From Saprospiraceae bacterium (lineage in GTDB: Bacteria > Bacteroidota > Bacteroidia > Chitinophagales > Saprospiraceae): a DNA stretch of 64,000 nucleotides. The stretch spans positions 1 through 64,000 of the forward strand of contig JADJVN010000004.1 in the NCBI GenBank assembly GCA_016710585.1. Reading direction: 5' to 3'. The notes below the pieces were generated by a model. It saw nothing but the letters and a program-made list of their open reading frames with translations, had not been told where the DNA came from and searched no databases. This document shows positions 57,403-64,000 of this stretch, one piece after another (within the stretch, counting starts at the first letter, position 1; each line of letters starts with the position of its first letter). A program made the translations under genes and the position numbers.

Positions 57403-59412
57403 ATGCAGGTAATTCGATTTAAAAAGCAAGATCAGCAGCTATTTTCTTCCTGCGTCTTAACAATTGGCACTTTTGATGGATTGCACAGAGGTCATCGTAA
57501 AATTATAGAGATCCTCAAGGAAAAAGCAAAGGAGCATAACTGTCCTAGTGTCATGTTGAGTTTTGATCCTCATCCTCGGATTGTATTGGATCAAGACAAG
57601 AAGGCAGTATCTACTATTCTCACCACTGAGGAAAAGTCTGAATTATTAGAAAAAATGGGTCTGGATTATTTTGTGATCATGCCATTTACCTTGGATTTTG
57701 CTCAACTTCATCCAGCTGATTATATTGAGAATTATATTTTGAAGTATTTTAATCCCAAAGCAATAATTACTGGTGAAGACCATCGGTTTGGGGCAAATGC
57801 GATGGGCAATACAGGTTTTTTTAAGGAGTATTCAGAAATAAATAATTTTGAATTAATTGAAGTTCAAAAAATATTAGAACAAAGTCTTAAAATTTCTTCA
57901 AGCTCTATTCGAAATTTAGTTCAGCAAAATGAGTTTGGTAAAGTTCGTGAGTTATTAGGGTATCCTTTTTATTTTAAAGGTAGAGTTACTGATGGAAATA
58001 AGTTGGGTCGAAAGATGGGCTATCCGACAGCAAATCTAGAAATACTTGATGAGCATAAGTTAATTCCAAATGATGGAATTTATTCTGCAATAGCTATTAT
58101 AGATGGAAAAGAATACAATGCAATGTTGTATTTGGGTAGTAGACCAACAATGGGCGATAATTTAAAAAGAAGTTGTGAAGTCCATATATTTGAATTCAAT
58201 AAAGATTTATATTCTCAATCTATAGAAGTTCAGGTCATTGAATATTTGCGAGAAGATAGGAAGTTTGACAATATGGATTCTCTAAAAATTCAGATCCAAG
58301 AAGACGAAGAGAGGTCTAAAAATTCATTGTTGAGATATTCACTAACTTCTCATATTGAAAAATTCAAAGCAGTTACTGCAATTGTGATTTTAAATTACAA
58401 TGGAATCGAGCACCTAAAATCTTATCTTCCATCATTGTTGAAATTCAAACCAGCTGATATTAATCTTTATATTGTAGATAATGCATCAACAGATAATAGT
58501 GTGCTATTAATAGAGAGAAATTTTCCTGAAGTAAATTTGATACAGCTGAAGAAAAATTATGGTTATGCGCAAGGTTACAATAAAGGCTTAGCACAAATCG
58601 AAGCAGACTATTATATTTTAGTTAATTCAGATATTGAAGTCAAGAGCCATTGGATCGAGCCATTGATTGCAACAATTAGATCTGGAAAAGATGTAGCTGC
58701 TGTACAACCAAAAATAAAGTCAATATCAAAACCAGAATATTTTGAATATGCTGGAGCTGCAGGTGGACATATCGATGTATTAGGGTTTCCATTTTGTGAA
58801 GGTAGAGTGATCCAAGATATTGAAAAGGATGAAGGTCAATATAATGTGCCAAAGGAAATATTCTGGGCGTCAGGTGCGGCATTCATTATTAATGCAAAGC
58901 TTTTTACAGCAATAGGAGGCTTCGATAAAGATTATTTTGCACATCAAGAAGAAATAGATTTATGTTGGAGAATTAAAAGGGCAGGATTTAAAGTGCTGTA
59001 TGAACCAAAGTCTGAGGTGTATCATTTAGGAGGTGGTTCTTTGAATTATGAATCACCTAAAAAAACCTATTTGAATTTTAGAAATAACCTCACTACAATA
59101 TTCAAAAATGTACCATGGATTTATTTGCCTTTTCTATTGATTGCTAGATTGATCATTGATTTCTTAATATTTATTTTATGGATATTTCAAGGTAAGTGGG
59201 TGTATAGTACTAAGATTATCAAAGCTTATTTTGTGAGTATGTTGCGCACACCATTTTTGTTGCAGAAAAAATACGACAATGATATCTATGTTGAGAATTG
59301 TCAAATCAATGAGTCAAATATGAAAGGTCTATTTAAAGGATCTGTGCTATTGCAATATTATTTATTTAATCATAGAAAATCATCCGATCTAACAAAAGAG
59401 TATTTTAATTAA
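57403..59412 (+). CDS. ribF: Bifunctional riboflavin kinase/FAD synthetase, read in frame with a GT2 glycosyltransferase
   Basis: From ATG 57403, residues 1 to about 312 are a complete RibF: FAD synthetase part with LTIGTFDGLHRGHRKIIE and the kinase part with GRVTDGNKLGRKMGYPTANL at about 193-211. Without a stop the frame goes on into a family 2 glycosyltransferase (AIVILNYNGIEHLKSYLPSL from about 327, VDNASTDNS, NSDIEV, WASGAAFIINAKLF, QEEIDLCWRIKRAG) and a C-terminal transmembrane helix near 575-596. Such a fusion is unusual. Adding one A to each of two A5 runs (58318-58322 and 58357-58361) would give RibF ending in KKFIVEIFTNFSY and a separate GT2 gene starting TTG as MKKFKAVTAIVILNYNG. 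Both readings fit; this window has many such indels. Confidence 0.8.
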   Translation: MQVIRFKKQDQQLFSSCVLTIGTFDGLHRGHRKIIEILKEKAKEHNCPSVMLSFDPHPRIVLDQDKKAVSTILTTEEKSELLEKMGLDYFVIMPFTLDFAQLHPADYIENYILKYFNPKAIITGEDHRFGANAMGNTGFFKEYSEINNFELIEVQKILEQSLKISSSSIRNLVQQNEFGKVRELLGYPFYFKGRVTDGNKLGRKMGYPTANLEILDEHKLIPNDGIYSAIAIIDGKEYNAMLYLGSRPTMGDNLKRSCEVHIFEFNKDLYSQSIEVQVIEYLREDRKFDNMDSLKIQIQEDEERSKNSLLRYSLTSHIEKFKAVTAIVILNYNGIEHLKSYLPSLLKFKPADINLYIVDNASTDNSVLLIERNFPEVNLIQLKKNYGYAQGYNKGLAQIEADYYILVNSDIEVKSHWIEPLIATIRSGKDVAAVQPKIKSISKPEYFEYAGAAGGHIDVLGFPFCEGRVIQDIEKDEGQYNVPKEIFWASGAAFIINAKLFTAIGGFDKDYFAHQEEIDLCWRIKRAGFKVLYEPKSEVYHLGGGSLNYESPKKTYLNFRNNLTTIFKNVPWIYLPFLLIARLIIDFLIFILWIFQGKWVYSTKIIKAYFVSMLRTPFLLQKKYDNDIYVENCQINESNMKGLFKGSVLLQYYLFNHRKSSDLTKEYFN

Positions 59413-59424
59413 TTTATTTATACT

Positions 59425-60165
59425 TTGAAAAAAACGAAACTCGATATCATTTTTGAAAATGATGACTTAGTGGTAATCAATAAACCATCAGGTATGCTAA
59501 GTATACCTGATCGCTTTAATCACGAATTACCCAATGCTTATCATTTATTGAAAGAGGATTATAATAATATTTTTGTTGTTCACAGAATAGACAAAGAAAC
59601 AAGTGGTGTGCTCTGCTTTGCAAAAAATGCCGAGACTCATAAAAAGTTGAATACGGATTTCGAAGAGGGGAATATTGAAAAAGAATATTTGGCACTTTGT
59701 TATTCAAAGCCTGAAATAGAGACAGGAATGATAGATGTGCCTATAGCCCATTCAGGGAAATTGGATGGTAAGATGGTCGTCCATCCAAGGGGGAAAGAGT
59801 CTATTACAAAATATAAAGTATTAGAGAGTTGGCAGAAATTTAGTTTATTGATGGTGAAGCCACTAACAGGAAGAACCCATCAGATTAGAGTTCATTTGGC
59901 TTATATTCACTGTCCAATCGTTGGGGAGCGAGTCTATCACGAATTTGTACCTTTAACAATTTCGATGCTCAAACCTTATGCTAGAATCGATCCCGAAATG
60001 GAAGAGAGGCCATTGATGAATCGCGTAGCGCTCCATGCATCAAAGTTGAGTTTGGAATTAAATGGGGTTGAAATAAATGTGGAAGCTGCATTTCCAAAAG
60101 ATATGAACGCTTCCTTGAACCAAATAAGGAAGTGTTTAAAACATTATTCTGTCCAATTGGGATAA
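59425..60165 (+). CDS. RluA-family pseudouridine synthase
   Basis: The 246-residue protein has the RluA catalytic motif VVHRIDKETSGVLCFAKN with the nucleophilic Asp, the N-terminal VVINKPSGMLS and the Arg/His region LTGRTHQIRVHLAY. It isomerises uridine in rRNA or tRNA. No S4 domain is present, so it resembles the RluA/TruC-like short forms; the target cannot be named. It starts with TTG 59425, as no ATG fits. Confidence 0.85.
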   Translation: MKKTKLDIIFENDDLVVINKPSGMLSIPDRFNHELPNAYHLLKEDYNNIFVVHRIDKETSGVLCFAKNAETHKKLNTDFEEGNIEKEYLALCYSKPEIETGMIDVPIAHSGKLDGKMVVHPRGKESITKYKVLESWQKFSLLMVKPLTGRTHQIRVHLAYIHCPIVGERVYHEFVPLTISMLKPYARIDPEMEERPLMNRVALHASKLSLELNGVEINVEAAFPKDMNASLNQIRKCLKHYSVQLG

Positions 60166-60207
60166 TCTATCTATATTAGCAAAATTCTTTAATTAGTTTT
60201 TTATAGA

Positions 60208-60855
60208 ATGATAAGAGTACTTATTGCAGATGATCATACCATGTTTGTCGATGGAATAGAATCAATCTTAAATCAAGAGTCAAAAATAAAACTTGTAGCA
60301 AAATGCTTTGATGGAAAGACGATTTTTGATATTTTGAAAACCAAAGAAATTGATGTCATTTTATTAGATATTAATTTACCTGAAATGAATGGAATTGAAG
60401 TTTCAAAAAAGCTGAGTAAAGAATATCCCAATGTCAAAGTATTAGCGCTATCCATGTTTAATGAAGAATCTTATGTTACAGAGATATTGCGCAATGGTGC
60501 CTTAGGGTATATTTTGAAAAATACGGGACGCATCGAGTTGGTAAAAGCAATAGAAACAGTGAACAATGGTGAAACGTATTTTAGCAAAGATGTGACAGAA
60601 ACTATAATGGGGAGTTTGATGAAAAAGCCCGCTGTTAAAAAAACTTCTTCCTTTTTGGTTCCAAAGATTTCGCGTAGAGAAAAAGAAGTGTTGCAGTTGA
60701 TCATAAAGGAACATACGACTCAGGAGATAGCTGATCAGCTTTTTATCAGTCTTAAGACAGTAGAGTCACATCGCAGCAGTTTGATATCGAAGTTAAATGT
60801 GAGAAATACTGCCGGGTTGGTTCGTGCTGCCTTAGAGCACAAACTCTTGGATTAA
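60208..60855 (+). CDS. NarL/LuxR-family response regulator
   Basis: The 215-residue regulator has a receiver domain (VLIADDHTMFVDG, phospho-acceptor Asp54 in VILLDINLPEMNG, Lys in GYILKN) and a LuxR-type helix-turn-helix at about 148-210 (SRREKEVLQLIIKEHTTQEI, then SLKTVESHRSSLISKLNVRN). It binds DNA when phosphorylated. The gene precedes a histidine kinase gene by 59 bases, the usual two-component pair; a separate promoter box for the kinase lies between. Confidence 0.9.
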   Translation: MIRVLIADDHTMFVDGIESILNQESKIKLVAKCFDGKTIFDILKTKEIDVILLDINLPEMNGIEVSKKLSKEYPNVKVLALSMFNEESYVTEILRNGALGYILKNTGRIELVKAIETVNNGETYFSKDVTETIMGSLMKKPAVKKTSSFLVPKISRREKEVLQLIIKEHTTQEIADQLFISLKTVESHRSSLISKLNVRNTAGLVRAALEHKLLD

Positions 60856-60898
60856 TAAATTCATGGTTTTCACTGTTATTTTCTCTTTTAAAGCAGAT

Positions 60899-60906
60899 TA
60901 CCTTTG
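60899..60906 (+). promoter_or_regulatory. Candidate -7 box of the histidine kinase gene
   Basis: TACCTTTG matches TAnnTTTG and lies 8 bases before the ATG at 60915. It would allow expression of the kinase apart from the response regulator. No clear -33 TTG is seen. Confidence 0.35.
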
Positions 60907-60914
60907 TATAATCC

Positions 60915-62654
60915 ATGAATAGAATCATTTTAATAGCTTTTGTTTTATTAAGTTTTTTGATTCGGATTCCGATATTGAGTGCTGAACTAGATTCGTTAGA
61001 ATATAATAAACTTTATCTAGATTCTTTGAAAATTAAAATATCGTCTTATGAATTGAATCACCAATACACCGAATTGATTCCGATTTATATCCAATTAATT
61101 GATTACTATAACGAGATAAATGATAATAGAAAACTGCACGAAACGAGATATTCTTTAGCTGAGTGTTATTATAATCTAGGGTTCTATAATTATGCAGTAT
61201 CCTTACTGGAATATTGTCAAGTATACTTTAGGCAAACTAGCGCTGGATTGCAGTATGTCAAAGCAGTTCACTTATTGATCTTTACTAATATTGCCATGGG
61301 GAACAAGGACATGGCAAATTATTTTATCACCCAATGCGAAATTGAAAAACCTGACAAGAATGATCCTTTAGCCGCGATAGAACATTCATTATTAGACGTG
61401 ATTTTAGATGTTAAAAAAACGAACGGCTCAAAGAAATCCACTTTGTTAAAAATTATTCAATATGCTAAGCGCTATAAATATGATATCATAGCTCAAAGGG
61501 CATATTCAGAAGTCGGTATATTGCTTCAAAGAGAGAATCAAAATGAAAAGGCAATTACAGCCTTTCAGCAGTCATTGAGCTTTGCAGAAAGTTTAAATTT
61601 ATTATTGGCAAAAAATCAATTGTATTTTAATATATACGAATGTCTTTCTGCAAAAAAAGAATACCAGAATGCAATAACTGCTTTGCTTAATTATACAAAG
61701 ACAAAGGATACTATATTTATTACCAGATCAAATGAAACCCTTAATAAACTTATTTCCAAACACGACCAAAAATCTCATAGAGAAGAAGGGATTGAATTTG
61801 CAAAGGACAAAAGACTCTTTGAATTAAAAACACGTCGCGCTAATTTTACACTTTATGGCTTATTATTTGGGATTGGTGCAATTCTTATTGGTGGGTATTT
61901 TATTATTTATTTTTATCAACATAAAATTGAAGCCAATGAAATTATCAGTGAACAAAAAGAACAGATAAATGGTCAGAAAATAAAAGAGCTAGAGAATAAA
62001 TTCAAATTGCAAAATATGAATTCCATGCTCAGTGGACAAGAACTTGAACGCGATAGGATAGCCAAAGATCTACATGATAGCTTAGGTGGTTTGTTGTCAA
62101 CTATTAAAATTAGATTTGATCACATGTATAATTCGAGCCAAATTTCTTCAAAAGAAAAAGGGGAATACGATGAGATTCATAAGTTGGTTGATTATGCATG
62201 TTCTGAAGTGCGCAGCATAGCGCATGATCTAAAACCAGGCACATTGGAAGAAGCAGGTCTAAAGGAATCAATAGGTGATTTATTAAATCGATATAACAAG
62301 GGGTCAAATATCGATATCACATATCAACATTATGGCTTTGAGGAAAATCAAGATATAGATAAAGAGATTTCCATACAAGTCTATAGGATCATTCAGGAAC
62401 TTGTTCATAACAGCATTAAGCATGGAAAGCCTAAAGATATTTTAGTGCAATTGACATTGCAAGAATCTCAATTGGAAATCATTGTTGAAGACAATGGAAA
62501 GGGATTTGATCCAAAGCTTGTATCAAAAGGAATGGGTTTGGGTAATATACACTCTCGAGTCAGTTATCTAGAAGGTGAGATTCATATTGATTCCGATGAA
62601 AAAAGTGGCACCTCGTCTTTAATTATTATCCCAGTAAAACATGTAAAAATTTAG
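60915..62654 (+). CDS. Sensor histidine kinase with periplasmic TPR-like region (HisKA_3 type)
   Basis: The 579-residue protein has a signal peptide or first membrane segment (ILIAFVLLSFLIRIPILSAE), a TPR-like helical sensor region to about 300 (LAECYYNLGFYNYAVSLL, AITAFQQSLSFAESLN), one transmembrane helix near 315-335 (LYGLLFGIGAILIGGYFIIY), a coiled coil, then DHp with the phospho-His at 387 (ERDRIAKDLHDSLGG) and an HATPase with VHNSIKHGKPKD and VEDNGKGFDPKLV. This is the NarX/DegS class and partners the LuxR regulator just upstream. The input signal is unknown. Confidence 0.9.
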   Translation: MNRIILIAFVLLSFLIRIPILSAELDSLEYNKLYLDSLKIKISSYELNHQYTELIPIYIQLIDYYNEINDNRKLHETRYSLAECYYNLGFYNYAVSLLEYCQVYFRQTSAGLQYVKAVHLLIFTNIAMGNKDMANYFITQCEIEKPDKNDPLAAIEHSLLDVILDVKKTNGSKKSTLLKIIQYAKRYKYDIIAQRAYSEVGILLQRENQNEKAITAFQQSLSFAESLNLLLAKNQLYFNIYECLSAKKEYQNAITALLNYTKTKDTIFITRSNETLNKLISKHDQKSHREEGIEFAKDKRLFELKTRRANFTLYGLLFGIGAILIGGYFIIYFYQHKIEANEIISEQKEQINGQKIKELENKFKLQNMNSMLSGQELERDRIAKDLHDSLGGLLSTIKIRFDHMYNSSQISSKEKGEYDEIHKLVDYACSEVRSIAHDLKPGTLEEAGLKESIGDLLNRYNKGSNIDITYQHYGFEENQDIDKEISIQVYRIIQELVHNSIKHGKPKDILVQLTLQESQLEIIVEDNGKGFDPKLVSKGMGLGNIHSRVSYLEGEIHIDSDEKSGTSSLIIIPVKHVKI

Positions 62655-62923
62655 GGTAAACACTGAATTTTTAAAATGGGTGTTTTCTTCGATGTACACA
62701 TTTGATATTTGTTGGAAATTTGTACCGACGAGAATGTATAAAAAGTTATGCGTCGTCAGCTTGATTTGAATATTGAAAATGGGATCCGAGGATTTTGGAC
62801 TATCAGGAGATAAAATTGGTTTTAAGGGATTATTACTTATTTTAAGAATTATAAAAAATATAATACTTCATTTGCATTGCAAATAATTTCTGGTAGTCCA
62901 GATCCAAGGTGTTTGAAACAAGC

Positions 62924-64000
62924 TTAATTGATTAAACCCTCTTCACACATGAGCTTATAAGTTGTGTCTAAGTCAACTTCATTTTTTACAGCACACAAAT
63001 TCATTAAAATTTCATCTTGCCTTCTTCCTCTCACCATAGCTTCATGATAGCTGATGTCTGGTCTGAATGTGACCAATGCATATTTTGAATAATAGTTTTG
63101 GTGTTTTATCTCTAGGTCCACTTCTAGTTTTCTTTTCTTTTGGAAAATTTCATCTCCAACCTTATCACGCATTTCAATAAAATTATCTTCAGCCAAATCA
63201 GCAATGGCATCTGAATTTATTTTTCTAGCCTCCGTAAAAGATTCAAAAATATCTGTCCATGAAGATTTTTCATCCATTAATTTATCTAAAACAAATACAT
63301 CTTCAAAACCGCAATTCATCCCTTGTCCATAAAATGGAATGATGGCATGTGCAGCATCTCCAAGCAGTAATGTTTCATCGTGAATATGCCATGGATGACA
63401 TTTTACTGTGACTAAATTCCCAATCGGATTTTCAAAGAACTGGTCTGCAAGATCATTAAATTTGGGAGTAATATCTGGGAAATGTTCAGTAAAATAATTC
63501 TCAACATTTGATTTTGATATTAATTGTTCAAATCCATCTTTACCTTTATATGGTGCAAATAAAGTGCAGGTAAAACTAGCGTCTGGGTTTGGTAGGGCTA
63601 TCATCATAAAATGTCCTCTAGGCCATATATGTAGTCCATTATTTTCTAGTTGGAATTGACCCAATTCATCTGGTTCCAAGTTCAATTCTTTGTAGCCATA
63701 ATTTTGAAAAGTTTGGCTATAGTTAAATTTTATTGTAGAACTTTGTGATAATAAATATTCTCGTGTAGCTGAAAAAGCACCATCTGTTCCAAATATTCTG
63801 CAATTTTTTTCTATTAATTTCTCTCCATTTCCAATATCAAAAGTAAACGATTTAGATTTATTATCAGTTTCTACTAATCGAGTGTTGAATCTAATGCAGT
63901 TTGGTTGAATTAATTCAAGTTCGTCCATCAATATTTCATTCAATTTTTTCCTAGAAATTGAATTGATATATTCACCTTCGCGAGTACCATAGGGGAGTAT
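62924..64000 (-). CDS. kmo: Kynurenine 3-monooxygenase (5' partial)
   Basis: The frame runs off the window end: upstream of the internal TTG at 63943 it stays open as ILPYGTREGEYINSISRKKL to base 64000, so the N-terminal FAD-binding GxGxxG part is missing. Visible parts are the substrate-side strand (HIWPRGHFMMIALPNPDASF), the flavin motif LLGDAAHAIIPFYGQGMNCG and the C-terminal helices (KHQNYYSKYALVTFRPDISY). Kmo hydroxylates kynurenine in tryptophan breakdown. At least 359 residues of about 450-460 are in the window. No other kyn genes are seen here. Confidence 0.9.
   Translation of the reverse strand: MLPYGTREGEYINSISRKKLNEILMDELELIQPNCIRFNTRLVETDNKSKSFTFDIGNGEKLIEKNCRIFGTDGAFSATREYLLSQSSTIKFNYSQTFQNYGYKELNLEPDELGQFQLENNGLHIWPRGHFMMIALPNPDASFTCTLFAPYKGKDGFEQLISKSNVENYFTEHFPDITPKFNDLADQFFENPIGNLVTVKCHPWHIHDETLLLGDAAHAIIPFYGQGMNCGFEDVFVLDKLMDEKSSWTDIFESFTEARKINSDAIADLAEDNFIEMRDKVGDEIFQKKRKLEVDLEIKHQNYYSKYALVTFRPDISYHEAMVRGRRQDEILMNLCAVKNEVDLDTTYKLMCEEGLIN

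Noticed and set aside
1..64000. CRISPR arrays, tRNA or rRNA genes, intact insertion sequences
   Set aside because: I saw no regularly spaced repeats, cloverleaf sequences, rRNA signatures or full-length transposase genes; only the two decayed RAYT units were found.

Overview
The window is about 64 kb of low-GC chromosomal DNA from a Bacteroidota bacterium, most likely a Saprospiria/Chitinophagia-type member. The evidence is T9SS type A C-terminal sorting domains (ends at 3626 and 43624), gliding/CHU_C type B sorting domains (ends at 26006 and on the minus strand at 26736), a TonB-dependent receptor with a carboxypeptidase-like N-terminal domain, an AHIIGGE-type secreted PKD protein, Bacteroidota-style TAnnTTTG -7 promoter boxes and frequent TTG starts. 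The exact genus cannot be named from sequence alone.

Layout. 1-3.6 kb: a large secreted leucine-rich-repeat protein whose 5' end is off the window. 3.6-8.3 kb: an accessory, decayed patch with two RHS C-terminal fragments, each followed by a small membrane protein (candidate effector/immunity pairs); two decayed REP-hairpin plus RAYT (Y1 transposase) units; an antitoxin with a YoeB-like toxin cut off at a RAYT junction; and hicB with a broken hicA. 8.4-18.9 kb: an unknown secreted protein, two thioredoxin-fold lipoproteins, purL (with an in-frame stop at codon 43), a DUF983 protein, 3-hydroxybutyryl-CoA dehydrogenase, dihydroorotase, purK and purE. 18.9-30.8 kb: TonB receptor, acyl-CoA dehydrogenase, rarA, a PKD/CHU_C secreted protein, an AlkD-like protein and a giant repeat protein with a CHU_C end. 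31-41.7 kb: a cell-envelope group of alpha-2-macroglobulin lipoprotein, PBP1C and a NamZ-type muramidase, interrupted by a DnaQ/GIY-YIG nuclease. 41.8-50.7 kb: a T9SS PKD protein, TonB-like protein, HMG-CoA-lyase family enzyme, GNAT, typA, tilS and rbfA. 50.7-64 kb: nrdB-nrdA behind a perfect inverted pair of DnaA boxes, the tpiA/pyrF/mrp block, ribF fused in frame to a GT2 glycosyltransferase, an RluA pseudouridine synthase, a LuxR response regulator with a histidine kinase, and a 5'-partial kynurenine 3-monooxygenase.

Sequence quality matters here. At least seven long genes are broken by one or two single-base shifts, nearly all in homopolymer runs, while the protein continues cleanly in the next frame. 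This points to residual indel errors rather than gene loss. I therefore give these loci as one gene each with the break located. The decay in the 3.6-8.3 kb patch is different in kind (internal deletions, truncations at junctions) and looks real.

The most interesting items are the paired RHS-CT/membrane-protein cassettes beside RAYT hairpin units and broken toxin-antitoxin modules, the DnaA-box palindrome in front of nrdBA, the apparent RibF-GT2 fusion, the stop codon that replaces the serine next to the PurL catalytic histidine motif, and two divergent genes whose start codons share one CATG.
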